Below, piece by piece: positions 46,801-56,236 of a stretch of DNA of 64,000 nucleotides. The number at the start of each line of letters is the position of its first letter. Position 1 is the stretch's first letter. Source of the DNA: Actinoplanes subtropicus. Its GTDB lineage: Bacteria; Actinomycetota; Actinomycetes; Mycobacteriales; Micromonosporaceae. The notes beneath the pieces are model-generated. The model did not search any database, was not told the DNA's origin, and worked only from the letters and a program-made list of their open reading frames with translations. Location of the stretch: NCBI RefSeq assembly GCF_000721705.1, contig NZ_JOJL01000043.1, forward strand, positions 43,550-107,549. Reading direction: 5' to 3'. The position numbers and the translations under genes are program-made.

Positions 46801-47691
46801 ATGGCGCTGGGGTTTCTGGGTCTCGGGGTGATGGGCCGGCCGATGGCGGCCAACCTCGTGGCGGCCGGGCACGATCTCGTGGCCTGGACGCGGTCGGGTG
46901 TGCCGCTGGCCGGGGCGGAGACCGCAAGCGGCCCGGCCGAGGTCTTCGAGCGGGCCGGGATCGTGTTTCTCATGCTGGCCAACGGCGAGGCGATCGACAG
47001 CGTGATCGGGCCGCACGTCGCCGGCCGGATCGGCGTGCACATGGGGACCACCTCGCCGGAGTATTCGGCCGGGCTCGGCGAGCGCATCCGGGGGCACGGC
47101 GGCCGCTATGTCGAGGCGCCGGTGTCCGGGTCGAAGGGGCCGGCCGAGGCGGGACAGCTGGTCGCGATGCTGGCCGGGGAAGAGCAGGACCTTGCCGCCG
47201 TACGCCCGCTGATGAGCCCCATGTGCCGGCAGACCTTCGACTGCGGGCCGGTGCCGAACGCGCTCCTGATGAAGCTGGCCGTCAACACCTTCCTGATCAG
47301 CATGGTCACCGGGCTGGCCGAGGCGTTCCACTTCGCCGAGGGGCACGGCCTCGACCCGGGGACGCTGCGGGCGGTGCTCGACGCCGGGCCGATGGCCAGC
47401 TACGTGTCCCGGGGCAAGGCCGGGATGCTGGCCGAGCGGGAGTTCCCGGTGCAGGCGTCGATCCGGGACGTGCACTACAACAACCGGCTGATCGTCGAGG
47501 CGGCCCGGGCCGGCATGCCGCTGCTGGAGGTCTGCCGGGAGCTCTTCGCCGAGGCCGAGGAGCAGGGCCACGGCGCCGAGGACATGGCCGCGGTCATCCG
47601 GGCGATGACGGCGCGAAGCGGGCGCGGTACGCCGTCGGGGAACAGCCGAACCGCCGCTGGAAGTGCTGGCGGAGCAGCGCCGCCGAGCTGA
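46801..47691 (+). CDS. NAD(P)-dependent beta-hydroxyacid dehydrogenase
   Basis: 296 aa. The Rossmann start [22 protein letters not shown] matches the 3-hydroxyisobutyrate dehydrogenase/GLYR family, followed by the substrate segment [22 protein letters not shown] and the catalytic lysine in [11 protein letters not shown]. It probably reduces or oxidises a 2-methyl-3-oxo or succinic-semialdehyde-like substrate. TACGTT lies 7 nt before the ATG (leaderless). The last 98 bp overlap the converging AraC-type gene; the C-terminal 25 residues after [11 protein letters not shown] are low-complexity and probably an extension. Confidence 0.88.
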   Translation: MALGFLGLGVMGRPMAANLVAAGHDLVAWTRSGVPLAGAETASGPAEVFERAGIVFLMLANGEAIDSVIGPHVAGRIGVHMGTTSPEYSAGLGERIRGHGGRYVEAPVSGSKGPAEAGQLVAMLAGEEQDLAAVRPLMSPMCRQTFDCGPVPNALLMKLAVNTFLISMVTGLAEAFHFAEGHGLDPGTLRAVLDAGPMASYVSRGKAGMLAEREFPVQASIRDVHYNNRLIVEAARAGMPLLEVCRELFAEAEEQGHGAEDMAAVIRAMTARSGRGTPSGNSRTAAGSAGGAAPPS

Positions 47692-48595
47692 AGCCGGCCC
47701 GGCCCGCGGCCTCCTCGACGCCCATCGACGGGTCGGTCTCGAGCAGGGTCTGGGCCAGGCGGACCCGCTGGTCCAGCACCCAGGCGTAGGGCGAGGTGCC
47801 GGTGGCCGCCCGGAAGCGGCGGGCGAACGAGCGGGTGGACAGGAACGCCCGGCGGGCCAGCACGTCGATGGACAGGTCCTCGTGCAGGTTGCCGAGCGCC
47901 CAGTCGAGCAGCTTGTCGATGCCGCCGTCCGGCCGCTCGAAAGCCGTGCCGCCGCCGGCGCCTGGTCCTACGGACGGCGCGGAGAACCGGGGCCCCTGCG
48001 GGGCCTGCGTGGCAGTGCGGTAGGGGCCGACCAGCATCCCCTGGGCGACCGCGGCCGCCGCCGCGGCGCCGTGGTCCTTGCGGATCAGGTGCAGGCACAG
48101 GTCGATCCCGGCGGCGGTGCCGGCCGAGGTGAGGACCGGGTCGTCGTCGGCGTACAGCAGCGACGGGTCGACCGTCACCTCCGGGAACCAGTCGCGCAGG
48201 CGGTCGGCGTACATCCGGTGGGCCGCGATCGTACGGCCGGCAAGCAGCCCGGCCGACGCCAGGAGGAAGGCCGCCGAACAGACCGCGACCAATCGCGCAC
48301 CTCGGTCCTTCGCGGCGTGCAGCGCCGCGGCGGTCGCCGGCGAGACCGAGCGGGACGGCTCGGCCGGCGGGGCCACCGCGACCAGATCGGCGACGGCGAG
48401 GCGGGACAGGTCGTGCGCCGGCGTGACGTGCAGGCCGCCGAACGTGGGCACCGGGACGCCCGGCCGCTCGGAGCAGATCGCGAAGTCGAAGGGCGGCACC
48501 GCCCGGTCCGTCCGGTCGACGCCGAAGACCTCGCAGTACACGGCCAGCTCGAACGGGCGAACGGTGGGTGGCATCAGCACGGCGACGTTTCGCAC
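47594..48595 (-). CDS. GlxA-type AraC-family regulator (DJ-1/PfpI plus AraC domains)
   Basis: 333 aa, GTG start. The N-terminal DJ-1/PfpI-like domain carries the nucleophile-elbow segment [18 protein letters not shown] and [16 protein letters not shown]; the C-terminal AraC domain has two helix-turn-helix motifs ([16 protein letters not shown] and [17 protein letters not shown]). The linker between them contains [17 protein letters not shown], encoded by a copy of the dispersed repeat at 47956-47988, inserted in frame. The regulator probably controls the converging dehydrogenase or a distant target. Its 3' end overlaps that gene. Confidence 0.9.
   Translation of the reverse strand: MRNVAVLMPPTVRPFELAVYCEVFGVDRTDRAVPPFDFAICSERPGVPVPTFGGLHVTPAHDLSRLAVADLVAVAPPAEPSRSVSPATAAALHAAKDRGARLVAVCSAAFLLASAGLLAGRTIAAHRMYADRLRDWFPEVTVDPSLLYADDDPVLTSAGTAAGIDLCLHLIRKDHGAAAAAAVAQGMLVGPYRTATQAPQGPRFSAPSVGPGAGGGTAFERPDGGIDKLLDWALGNLHEDLSIDVLARRAFLSTRSFARRFRAATGTSPYAWVLDQRVRLAQTLLETDPSMGVEEAAGRAGFSSAALLRQHFQRRFGCSPTAYRARFAPSSPG
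47956..47999. repeat. Dispersed palindromic repeat inside the AraC-family gene
   Basis: The 33 bp at 47956-47988 are identical to the reverse complement of the core of the 60-bp repeat at 37646-37765; similarity continues, with mismatches, to about 47999. It encodes the Gly/Pro/Ser-rich linker of the regulator and can form the same CGCC/GGCG-type hairpin. Confidence 0.8.
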
Positions 48596-48678
48596 GTCAC
48601 CGACCCTGCCAGCGGAAACAGCGGGGCGACACAGCCAGTCGCGCGGCGGTGGCTCGAAGTGGTCACTAAGCTGCCCCG

Positions 48679-49299
48679 GTGGCGAAGTATTTCGACGTGC
48701 ATCCGGTGAACCCGCAACCCCGGGCGATCCGGCAGGTGGCCGACATCGTGCGGCAGGACGGGCTGATCGCCTACCCGACGGACTCGTGCTTCGCGCTCGG
48801 CTGCCGGATGGGCAACAAGGACGGCCTGGACCGGATCCGGGAGATCCGGCACCTCGACGACCGGCACCACTTCACGCTGATGTGCCACGACTTCGCCCAG
48901 CTCGGCCAGTTCGTGCAGATCAACAACGCCTCGTTCCGGCTGGTCAAGGCGTCGACGCCGGGGCCGTACACGTTCATCCTGCCGGCCACCAAGGAGGTGC
49001 CGCGCCGGCTGCTGCATCCGAGGAAGAAGACCGTGGGCGTACGCATCCCGGAGCACGTGGTGGTGCAGGCGCTGCTCGCGGAGCTGGGCGAGCCGCTGGT
49101 GTCGAGCACGCTGCTGCTGCCCGGCCACGAGGAGCCGATGACCAGCGGCTGGGACATCAAGGAGCTGCTCGACCACGCGGTCGACGCGGTCCTCGACGCC
49201 GGCGAGTGCGGCGTCGAGCCGACCACGGTGATCGACCTCTCGGACGGCGAGCCCGAGATCATCCGGGTCGGCTCGGGCGACGTCACCCGCTTCGAGTAG
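48679..49299 (+). CDS. Sua5/YciO/YrdC-family threonylcarbamoyl-AMP synthase-like protein
   Basis: 206 aa. The YrdC-like fold is clear: GLIAYPTDSCFALGCRMGN, then the KxR-type segment RHLDDRHHFTLMCHDF, STPGPYTFILPATKEVPRR and TVGVRIPEH. Length and sequence fit the YciO subgroup rather than TsaC proper, so its role in t6A tRNA modification is possible but not certain. TAAGCT lies 6 nt before the GTG (leaderless). Its stop overlaps that of the converging Gly-rich gene by 17 bp. Confidence 0.9.
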   Translation: MAKYFDVHPVNPQPRAIRQVADIVRQDGLIAYPTDSCFALGCRMGNKDGLDRIREIRHLDDRHHFTLMCHDFAQLGQFVQINNASFRLVKASTPGPYTFILPATKEVPRRLLHPRKKTVGVRIPEHVVVQALLAELGEPLVSSTLLLPGHEEPMTSGWDIKELLDHAVDAVLDAGECGVEPTTVIDLSDGEPEIIRVGSGDVTRFE

Positions 49300-50167
49300 C
49301 CGGCTCGCCGGACAGGGTGGCGGCGAGCGCCTGCGGCCGGCCCGGCGCGGCCGGGCCGCCGATTCCAGCCCGGCCGCCGATTCCAGCCCCGCCGCCGATT
49401 CCAGCCCCGCCGCCGATTCCAGCCCCGCCGCCGATTCCAGTCCGGCCGCCGGGCCCGGCCTGGGCGCCGGGCCCGGTCGCGTCGAGACAGGGGTCCGTGC
49501 CGCCCGCCGCCAGGGCGAATCTCATCCTGGGGTGGGCGCGGTGGGTGTCGACCAGTTCCCGGAGGATCCGCAGGACGCCGCCGTCCTGGCAGTCGGTGGC
49601 GATGCCGCGGAGCCGGTCGAGCCGGGCCCCGGCGATCCGCCACAGATCGCCGCGGTCGTAGAAGGCCGCCAGGCAGGCGGCCGCGGCGCCCTCGTAGAGG
49701 CCACGCCGTGGCTGGTCATGGGTGCGGCGCGCCAGACGGAGCGTCTCCTGGCAGTCGCGTCGCACGAAGGAGCGGTAGAGCGGATCCTGCCCGCCGCCGT
49801 CGCCCCCGCCGCCGCCATTCATACCGCCCCCGTTGCCACCACCACCGCCGTTGCCGCCCCCGCCGCCATTGCCCCCACCACCGTCGTTGCCGCCGCCATT
49901 CATACCGCCGCCATTGCCACCACCACCGCCGTTGCCGCCCCCGCCGCCGTTGCCGCCCCCGCCGCCGTTGCCACCGCCGCCGGGGGTGAATTGCATGATC
50001 CACCGGATCAGGTGCCATCCGCCCATCGACGTCTGCCAGTCGACGGCCACGATCGCGCCGGTCCGGACGGCGGGAGTGCCGCCCGCCGGGGCGCGACGCT
50101 CGAGGCCCCGCCCGCCGGCCGGGATCGCGCCGACCACCAGCAGCAGGATGAGGATGGATCTGGTCAA
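49283..50167 (-). CDS. Gly-rich secreted/membrane-anchored protein with two repeat blocks
   Basis: 294 aa if started at TTG 50167, which overlaps the preceding stop as TTGA. A hydrophobic signal or anchor (SILILLLVVGAIPAG) is followed by a short domain (VDWQTSMGGWHLIRWIMQF) and a 60-residue GGGGGN-type block (about 49795-49985). A helical cysteine-containing domain comes next (RRDCQETLRLARRTHDQ, AAAACLAAFYDRGDLW). The C-terminus has a six-residue repeat GIGGGA/R from 18-bp units at 49361, 49379, 49397, 49415 and 49433. No family is recognised; the architecture is reminiscent of glycine-rich surface proteins. Start codon is inferred from coupling. Confidence 0.6.
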   Translation of the reverse strand: MTRSILILLLVVGAIPAGGRGLERRAPAGGTPAVRTGAIVAVDWQTSMGGWHLIRWIMQFTPGGGGNGGGGGNGGGGGNGGGGGNGGGMNGGGNDGGGGNGGGGGNGGGGGNGGGMNGGGGGDGGGQDPLYRSFVRRDCQETLRLARRTHDQPRRGLYEGAAAACLAAFYDRGDLWRIAGARLDRLRGIATDCQDGGVLRILRELVDTHRAHPRMRFALAAGGTDPCLDATGPGAQAGPGGRTGIGGGAGIGGGAGIGGGAGIGGRAGIGGPAAPGRPQALAATLSGEPATRSG

Positions 50168-51042
50168 GGCTTCACGTCCGATCCGCGGGTGCCGACGAAC
50201 TCGATCCGCACGTCGGCGCTCTCGTTCACGATGATCACTCGGCCCGGGTGGTCGGTGATGAGGAAATACCGGTTGCCGGAGCGCTCCAGCAGGTACAGCC
50301 CGGAATAACGGAACCCGTAAGCGGTACGGGGCGACGGCTCTGGCGTGGCGACCACCCCGGGCGCGTCGAGGCGCAGGTCCTTGGCGCTGTAGAGCACGAC
50401 GCCCGTGAGCTGGGACGGCTGCGCCGCGATCTCCGCGCCGAGGGCCTGCCCGACGGTGCGGGCGACCCGCTCGGTCGTCCAGAACGTGGCGAGCGCCAGC
50501 AACGCGCCGACCAGGATCCGGGTGCCGGCCGGCCACGGATCCACTCCGGTCCGGGACTGGCTGATCATGCGGCCGTACCGGGCCAGCAGCAGTGCCGTCA
50601 CGAGGCACAGCGGCAGGGCGTATCCCTTCAGGGGCGTGTACATCAGCAGGACGGCGACCACCGCGAGGGGAAGCCAGGCCAGGCACAGCAGCCGCGCGGC
50701 CAGCAGCACGGTGGTGCGACGCCCGGCGGCGATGAACGGCGCCGCGATCCGGCGATGGATCCGTTGCAGGCCCAGCGCCACCAGCAGCAGGAGAAGCACC
50801 GGCACGAACAGGACGTTGAGGCTCTTCATCAGGCAGTCCGGGGTGCTGAGATCCAGCGCCGAGACGTCGAAGCCCAGTCGCCACGCCTCGTTCTGGGCCT
50901 TGACCCAGCCGAAGTAGTAGAGAAGGCCGGTGATGGTGCCGATGACCACGCTGAGGTCGGCGAGCAGCCGCGGTAGCGAGGACTCCGCTTTCCCGCCCGT
51001 CGGGCGTGGTGACCGGTGCGGAGCGAGCCGCCTGGTGCGCAT
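50164..51042 (-). CDS. Integral membrane protein of unknown function
   Basis: 292 aa from ATG 51042. Five to six hydrophobic segments: [33 protein letters not shown], a pair around [15 protein letters not shown], and [13 protein letters not shown]. An extracytoplasmic C-terminal domain of about 100 residues ([21 protein letters not shown]) has a strand-rich look. CATAAT lies 7 nt before ATG 51042, so I prefer this start to the upstream TTG 51060. Its stop overlaps the TTG of the Gly-rich gene, so the two are coupled and probably work together at the cell surface. Confidence 0.75.
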   Translation of the reverse strand: MRTRRLAPHRSPRPTGGKAESSLPRLLADLSVVIGTITGLLYYFGWVKAQNEAWRLGFDVSALDLSTPDCLMKSLNVLFVPVLLLLLVALGLQRIHRRIAAPFIAAGRRTTVLLAARLLCLAWLPLAVVAVLLMYTPLKGYALPLCLVTALLLARYGRMISQSRTGVDPWPAGTRILVGALLALATFWTTERVARTVGQALGAEIAAQPSQLTGVVLYSAKDLRLDAPGVVATPEPSPRTAYGFRYSGLYLLERSGNRYFLITDHPGRVIIVNESADVRIEFVGTRGSDVKP

Positions 51043-51120
51043 GCCCACCATTATGGACAAATAGGACGTTACGCCCCGTCGACCCGCGACGCGATCACCC
51101 GGTCGTGGATCTTGCCGCGG

Positions 51121-51780
51121 TCAGGACGCCGAGAGGACGTCGACGACGAAGCGCAGGGCGCCGGCCGGTTGCCCGCCGGTCGGGTGCTCGCCGTACGCCA
51201 GGTCGGCCGGGATGTCGAGCTGGACCCGGCTGCCCACCTTGACCCCGATCAGCCCCTGGTCCCACCCCTTGATGACCTGACCGGCCCCGATCGGGAAGCT
51301 GAACGGCTGCGAGCGGCTCCAGGACGAGTCGAACTCCTTGCCGTCGCTATAGGTGACGCCCACGTAGTTCACGTTGATCGTCTGCCCCGACCGGACCGCC
51401 GCGCCCGAGCCCTGGATGAGAGTGGTGGTCGTGAGCCTGGTGAGGGCGCCGGCGCCCGCGGTCACCGCCGGCTTCTTGCTCAGGGCCGGGTCGGCGCCGG
51501 CGGGCAAGGGCGGGAACGCCGCGCTCGGCTGGGCCGAGACGGCGGTCGCCCCCGCGGCCGCGCTCGGGGTGGCGGCCGGGTGCGACGACGAGTGGCCGAC
51601 CCACAGGACCAGCCCGACGACGAGCGCCAGCACGGCCGCCGCGGCGCCGCCGACGGCCATCGCCCGCCGGCGCTTCCGCACAGCCAGGGCACGCGCCTTG
51701 GCCGCCTTGGCCGCGGCCCGCTTCTCGGCCTTGCTCCGGAGCGGCTGTCCGCCGGCGGTCTTCACAGAGGAATCGGGCAC
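51121..51780 (-). CDS. Membrane-anchored FKBP-type peptidyl-prolyl isomerase
   Basis: 219 aa. A basic N-terminal cytosolic segment ([25 protein letters not shown]) precedes one membrane helix ([19 protein letters not shown]). An Ala/Pro linker leads to an FKBP domain: [40 protein letters not shown] and [10 protein letters not shown]. It assists folding of exported proteins. I chose GTG 51780 because TATTGT lies 6 nt upstream; a start at 51798 is possible. The protein is shorter by one domain than double-FKBP homologues of Streptomyces. Confidence 0.9.
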   Translation of the reverse strand: MPDSSVKTAGGQPLRSKAEKRAAAKAAKARALAVRKRRRAMAVGGAAAAVLALVVGLVLWVGHSSSHPAATPSAAAGATAVSAQPSAAFPPLPAGADPALSKKPAVTAGAGALTRLTTTTLIQGSGAAVRSGQTINVNYVGVTYSDGKEFDSSWSRSQPFSFPIGAGQVIKGWDQGLIGVKVGSRVQLDIPADLAYGEHPTGGQPAGALRFVVDVLSAS

Positions 51781-51945
51781 CGCACGACAATACGACACCG
51801 GCCGGCGGCCTGTTTCCCGCTCCCGCCCGAAGTCCTCCCGTCGGCTCCCGACAAATGTGTTTCACTACTGATGAATCCCCGCAATTACCACGATCCCCTG
51901 CGGGGGTGGGCCGATCGGTCGAACGCTCCCGAGCGGGGGAAAGAG

Positions 51946-53574
51946 ATGCACGCGAAATTGACGGACAATTCCACCACGACCGGACGCGTCACCTTCCGGT
52001 GGACGATCGCCCGGCGGATCGCCGCGCTGGTCGCGCTCGCGGTCGCGCTGATCGCCGCCCTCGGCGCGCTCGCCATGACGTCGGTGTCCACGTTGCATCG
52101 CCTCGCGGACGGCCAGGCGACGCTCGGCGTCGCGCAGGCCCGGCTGATCGACCTGGACATGCAGGAGAGCAACGCCACGATCGCCTTGAACCGGGCGCTG
52201 CTGGCAACCACCGATCCGGAACGGCAGCACGCCGAGGACGTCTTCACCGCCGCGGCCACCGACGCCCGGCGCGACCTGGCCGACATCGCCGGCATGAACC
52301 TGTCGCGGGCCACCTCGGCGGCGCTGGCAACGGTGTCGGCACAGTACGAGCAATATCTCGGCGCGGAGAAGACCGCCCTCGAGGTCACCAAGGCGGTCGA
52401 TCCGGCAAGCCCGCAGGCCAAGACGGTGCTGGCCGCCGACGACAAGCGCGCCACGGACGTCGAGCAGCAGTTGACCGGCGCGCGTTCGCTCCTGGACGCC
52501 TCCGTCGAACAGGCGACCGCTCAGGCCACCAGGAAAGCAGCTTCGGTGCGGAACACCGTCCTGGTGACGCTGGTCGTCGCCGTCGTCGTGCTCGGCGCGA
52601 TCGGCTGGTCGCTGGTCCGCTCCGTGCGCACCGCGCTGTACCGGCTGCGGGACCGGATGACCGACATCGCCGAGGGCGACGGCGACCTGACCGCACGCCT
52701 GCCCGAGCAGGCCACCGACGAGACCGGCGAGGTGGCCCGGGCCGTCAACAAGTTCATCGCCCGGGTGCAGCGGGTGGTCGCCCAGATGGCCGGCGCCGCG
52801 GACACGCTCGACGGGTCGGTACAGACGCTCTCCGCGATGACCACCCAGATGTCCGGCAATGCCGAACAGACCAGCGACCAGGCCGCCGCGGTCACGCGAT
52901 CCGCCGAGGACGTGTCCCGCAACGTGTCCACCCTGTCGGCCGGCAGCGAGCAGATGACCGCGTCGATCCGCGAGATCTCGGTCAACGCGTCCGAGGGGGC
53001 GCAGGTGTCCTCCACCGCGGTGGCCATCTCGGCCACCGCCCGGGAGACCGTCGCGGAACTGTCCACCGCCAGCGTCGAGATCGGCAACGTCGTCAAGCTG
53101 ATCACGTCGATCGCCGAGCAGACCAACCTGCTGGCGCTCAACGCCACCATCGAGGCCGCCCGGGCCGGCGAGTCCGGCAAGGGTTTCGCGGTCGTCGCCG
53201 GCGAGGTCAAGGAGCTGGCCCAGGAGACCGCCAAGGCCACCGACGACATCACCCAGCGGGTCACCGCGATCCAGTCCGGCACCAACGCCGCGGTGGACTC
53301 CATCGGCACCATCACCGACATCGTCGGCCGGATCAGCGACTTCTCCACCACGATCGCGTCCGCGGTGGAGGAGCAGACCGCCACCACCAACGAGATGTCC
53401 CGCAACGTCACCGACACCGCCACGGCCGCCGGCCGGATCGCCGTCACCATCACCCAGGTCTCCGAGGGCGCGGCCAGCACATCCGAGGCCGCCGGCGAAG
53501 CCGCCCGCACGACCGGCACGGTGGCCACCGTCGTCGGCGGCCTCAAGGAGACCGTCGGCAGCTTCCGCTTCTGA
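51946..53574 (+). CDS. Methyl-accepting chemotaxis protein
   Basis: 542 aa. Helix 1 (about 24-46) and helix 2 (about 198-218) bracket a four-helix-bundle sensor of about 150 residues ([16 protein letters not shown]...). A HAMP domain follows ([15 protein letters not shown]), then the long cytoplasmic signalling helix with the tip [19 protein letters not shown] near residue 400 and [12 protein letters not shown]. Adaptation helices flank it. GGGGGAAAGAG precedes ATG 51946. It relays a ligand signal to CheA/CheW; no che genes are in the window. A second MCP lies at the right edge, which fits a motile actinomycete. Confidence 0.93.
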   Translation: MHAKLTDNSTTTGRVTFRWTIARRIAALVALAVALIAALGALAMTSVSTLHRLADGQATLGVAQARLIDLDMQESNATIALNRALLATTDPERQHAEDVFTAAATDARRDLADIAGMNLSRATSAALATVSAQYEQYLGAEKTALEVTKAVDPASPQAKTVLAADDKRATDVEQQLTGARSLLDASVEQATAQATRKAASVRNTVLVTLVVAVVVLGAIGWSLVRSVRTALYRLRDRMTDIAEGDGDLTARLPEQATDETGEVARAVNKFIARVQRVVAQMAGAADTLDGSVQTLSAMTTQMSGNAEQTSDQAAAVTRSAEDVSRNVSTLSAGSEQMTASIREISVNASEGAQVSSTAVAISATARETVAELSTASVEIGNVVKLITSIAEQTNLLALNATIEAARAGESGKGFAVVAGEVKELAQETAKATDDITQRVTAIQSGTNAAVDSIGTITDIVGRISDFSTTIASAVEEQTATTNEMSRNVTDTATAAGRIAVTITQVSEGAASTSEAAGEAARTTGTVATVVGGLKETVGSFRF

Positions 53575-53589
53575 CGCCGCGACGGGCGC

Positions 53590-53629
53590 GGGGACACTTC
53601 GACGGAAGCGGGGACACTTCGACGGAAGC
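53590..53629. repeat. 20-bp tandem duplication
   Basis: GGGGACACTTCGACGGAAGC occurs twice in direct tandem (53590-53609 and 53610-53629) between the converging MCP and permease genes. Copy two ends beside the permease stop codon. Confidence 0.8.
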
Positions 53630-53631
53630 CG

Positions 53632-55572
53632 TCAGCCGACGTGCACGTGCGGGCGGCGGCTGCGGTCAGGCTCGGCCTGGCGCAGCATCTCGCGGGTCAC
53701 CGGGGCGACCTCGCCCTGCCCGAAGATGAGGTACCGCACGAAGTTGGCGACCGGGCTGCCTTCGGTCCACTCGAAGTAGACGTGCGGCCGCCGGTGGGTG
53801 GTGTCGCGGATCCAGAGCAGCAGGGCGGCCAGCGCACTGGGCACCGACGAGCTCTCCAGCCGGAGCACGCGGTAGCGGTGGTGCATGACCTCACCACGTA
53901 CGGGAAGGTCGGTTTCGAAGTCCGAGGCGTCGCTGACGGTGACCTCGACGAAGATCACGTCCCGGTCGTCGGCCATGTCGTTGTCGGCGAGGATCTGCGC
54001 GATCTTCTCGCTGTACTCGCGGACGTCCCGGCTGTCCGGCTCGTTCGCGACCAGCCGGATCTGCCGGCGCCCGCACTCGCGCAGGAAGCCCTGCGCCCGC
54101 TCGTCCGCCTCGATGTGGGTCACCCGCAGCTCGAACGCGCGGTAGAGCCGGGACAGGAAGGACACCACGAGGAACGCGGCGATGAAGCAGGCCGCGATCT
54201 TGACGCCGTCGGGCCGCTCGTACACGTTCGCGATGGTGGTGTACGCGAAGATCAGCGAGATGACCGCGAAGGCGATCATGCGGCCCTGTTGCTTCTTGCG
54301 CCGGGCGGAGAGGGTCACGGCCACGGCGGCCGAGGTGATCAGCACGAGGACGCCGGTGGCGTACGCGCCGCCCTGCGCGTCCACGTTGGCGTCGAAGATC
54401 CAGGTGATCAGGAACGCGGTGCCGGTGAAGACCAGCACGAGCGGGCGTACGGCGCGGGCCCAGGACGGGGCCATACCGAACTTCGGCAGGTACCTCGGGA
54501 CGAGATTGAGCAGGCCGGCCATCGCCGAGGCACCCGCGAACCAGAGGATCGCGATGGTGGACAGGTCGTACACCGTGCCGAAGCCGCTGCCCAGATTCTG
54601 GTGGGCGAGGTACGCGAGGGCGCGCCCGTTGGCCGGACCGCCCGGCTCGAAGGCCGACTGCGGGATGAGCCAGGTGGCCACCAGGCTGCTGGTGATCAGG
54701 AAGACGCTCATGATCCCGGCGGCCGCGGTGAGCAGCTGCTTGGCGCCGCGGATCCGGCCGGGCAGGTCGCCCTTGATGTGCGGCATGACCGCCACGCCGG
54801 TCTCGAAGCCGGACAGGCCCAGCGCCAGCTTGGGGAAGACGAGCAGGGCGATGCCGACCATGACCAGCGGATTGCCGTGCGCGGTGGTCAGCGCGTCGGT
54901 CCAGTTCCCGATGACCGACGGGTGGGTGACCACCCGCCACAGCCCGTCGCCGATCACCACCACGTTGAGCGCGAGGTAGATCCCGACCAGGCCGACCGCG
55001 ATGCCGATCGCCTCGGTGAAGCCCTTGAGGAAGATCCCGCCGAGCAGCGCCACCAGCACCAGCGTCACGATCACCTCGTGCCCGCGCAACGAGGCGGGCC
55101 AGAACGGGTTCTCGTCGATGTGGGCGGTCGCGTCCGCCGCCGAGAGGGTGATGGTGATGATGAAGTCGGTGGCCGCGAACCCGAGCAGCACCAGGACGAA
55201 CAGCTTGCCCTTCCAGAACGAGAGCAGCTTGACCAGCATCGCGATCGAGCCCTCGCCGTTCGGGCTGTCCACCGCGACCCGGCGGTAGACCGGCAGCGCG
55301 CCCAGCAGCGTGACCAGCACGAGCACGAGCGTCGCGATCGGCGACAGCACGCCGGCGGCCAGCGCCGCGATGCCCGGCTGGTAGCCCAGCGTGGAGAAGT
55401 AGTCGACGCCGGTGAGGCACATGACCTTCCACCACGAGTGCGGCTTGTCCTCGTGCGGCTCGCCGTGCGGCCCCTCGTGCTGCAGGGCCTGCTCGTTGAG
55501 GCCCTTCAGCAGCCAATCACGAAGGCCCGGTCCTTTGCCCGCCGGCTCGGCCTTCTTGGCGACGACCGTCAT
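53632..55572 (-). CDS. APC-superfamily permease with cytosolic C-terminal domain
   Basis: 646 aa from ATG 55572, preceded by GGGAGGG. About 12-13 membrane helices: [25 protein letters not shown] forms the first, with the substrate-site segment [23 protein letters not shown] is in helix 6. The C-terminal 150 residues are soluble ([36 protein letters not shown]). This family is annotated as amino-acid transporter, but in actinomycetes it is regularly found beside kdp genes, and K+ transport has been suggested. Its start overlaps the stop of a KUP-like fragment, and kdpFABC is divergent. I infer a role in potassium homeostasis. Confidence 0.82.
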   Translation of the reverse strand: MTVVAKKAEPAGKGPGLRDWLLKGLNEQALQHEGPHGEPHEDKPHSWWKVMCLTGVDYFSTLGYQPGIAALAAGVLSPIATLVLVLVTLLGALPVYRRVAVDSPNGEGSIAMLVKLLSFWKGKLFVLVLLGFAATDFIITITLSAADATAHIDENPFWPASLRGHEVIVTLVLVALLGGIFLKGFTEAIGIAVGLVGIYLALNVVVIGDGLWRVVTHPSVIGNWTDALTTAHGNPLVMVGIALLVFPKLALGLSGFETGVAVMPHIKGDLPGRIRGAKQLLTAAAGIMSVFLITSSLVATWLIPQSAFEPGGPANGRALAYLAHQNLGSGFGTVYDLSTIAILWFAGASAMAGLLNLVPRYLPKFGMAPSWARAVRPLVLVFTGTAFLITWIFDANVDAQGGAYATGVLVLITSAAVAVTLSARRKKQQGRMIAFAVISLIFAYTTIANVYERPDGVKIAACFIAAFLVVSFLSRLYRAFELRVTHIEADERAQGFLRECGRRQIRLVANEPDSRDVREYSEKIAQILADNDMADDRDVIFVEVTVSDASDFETDLPVRGEVMHHRYRVLRLESSSVPSALAALLLWIRDTTHRRPHVYFEWTEGSPVANFVRYLIFGQGEVAPVTREMLRQAEPDRSRRPHVHVG

Positions 55573-55838
55573 CAGCCCTCCCGTTCCACGGGCCGATAGT
55601 TGCATCGCGGTAAGGGGAATAGCTCGTGGTCAGGCGTTAACAACGCGTCAAAACCGGGCGGGCGGCCCTCGGTGTCCTCCTCGTCGAGCAGGCGCAGCGC
55701 GGGTGGCAGGTCGGGTGTCTCGGCGTACCCGAAGCGGACCGTGACGTGCACGATGCCGTCATCGCCGTGGCCGAGGACCGCGACCACCGCGGCGAACAGC
55801 CGGAGGAGCGCGGGCGTCCGCCACCTGTCGATGTGCAC
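55572..55838 (-). CDS. KUP C-terminal-domain-like small protein
   Basis: 88 aa. The segment [27 protein letters not shown] resembles the soluble C-terminal domain of KUP potassium uptake proteins, where a similar HVxxRFGFxExPDVP stretch occurs. The membrane part of KUP is absent. The stop overlaps the permease ATG (TGATG), so the fragment is coupled to a full transporter rather than lying in dead sequence. It could be a truncated KUP relic or a free regulatory domain acting on the permease. GTG 55838 is the most upstream start. The family call is from memory of the motif only. Confidence 0.5.
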   Translation of the reverse strand: MHIDRWRTPALLRLFAAVVAVLGHGDDGIVHVTVRFGYAETPDLPPALRLLDEEDTEGRPPGFDALLTPDHELFPLPRCNYRPVEREG

Positions 55839-56066
55839 CGAGTGATCGTTGGGGCCGGGGGCCGGTCGTGCCTAGGCCCGTTCACGCGGCGAACACGCCG
55901 CGGCGGCGTTTTTTGACGCGTTTTTCACGCCCGCCCGCGAGGGCGTTAATGACGCGTATCAGAACGGCTCCCGGGCGTAGGCATCGCGTCAACGCCGATG
56001 ACGGAGCGGGCTGCGCCGCGCTGTGCTGGTCGGCGAAAGCACCGTGTCCTTCCCGAGGAGCCTTCT
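55839..56066. promoter_or_regulatory. Divergent control region of kdp and the APC permease
   Basis: The 228-bp gap has unusual T-rich stretches for this genome. TGACGCG occurs at 55914-55920 and at 55950-55956, and the run TTTTTTGACGCGTTTTTCACGC lies between them; GCGTCAACGC follows at about 55987. The T-tract followed by CACGCCCGCCCG recalls the E. coli KdpE site (T-tract followed by ACACCCCGCCCG). I infer a KdpE-type binding site. I looked for a c-di-AMP (ydaO) riboswitch and saw no matching core. Confidence 0.4.
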
Positions 56067-56150
56067 GTGGCTGATCTCCTGTTCGTCGTTCTCACGGTGG
56101 CGCTGTTCGCCGCGCTGACCGTGCTGATCCGGGCGGTCGAACGCTGGTGA
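56067..56150 (+). CDS. Small single-helix protein preceding kdpF
   Basis: 27 aa: GTG start after GAGGAG, one hydrophobic helix ([18 protein letters not shown]) and a short basic end RAVERW. Its stop overlaps the kdpF start by GTGA. Short single-helix genes of this kind sit before kdpF in many actinomycete kdp operons; the function is unknown and it may be a subunit or a coupling leader. Confidence 0.75.
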   Translation: MADLLFVVLTVALFAALTVLIRAVERW

Positions 56151-56236
56151 ACGCCGTCAACCTCATCGGCGGCATCGTCGCCGCGCTGCTGGCCGCCTTC
56201 CTGGTGGCCGCCCTGCTCTTCCCGGAGAAGTTCTGA
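56147..56236 (+). CDS. kdpF: K+-transporting ATPase subunit KdpF
   Basis: 29 aa single-helix peptide ([25 protein letters not shown] is the bulk of it), matching the length and the ending LxxPExF of KdpF. It stabilises the KdpFABC complex. Start GTG 56147 overlaps the stop of the small gene before it, and its stop overlaps kdpA (TGATG). Confidence 0.88.
   Translation: MNAVNLIGGIVAALLAAFLVAALLFPEKF

Noticed and set aside
55839..56066. c-di-AMP (ydaO) riboswitch before kdp
   Set aside because: The gap is long enough, but I see no matching conserved core; only T-tracts and TGACGCG motifs.
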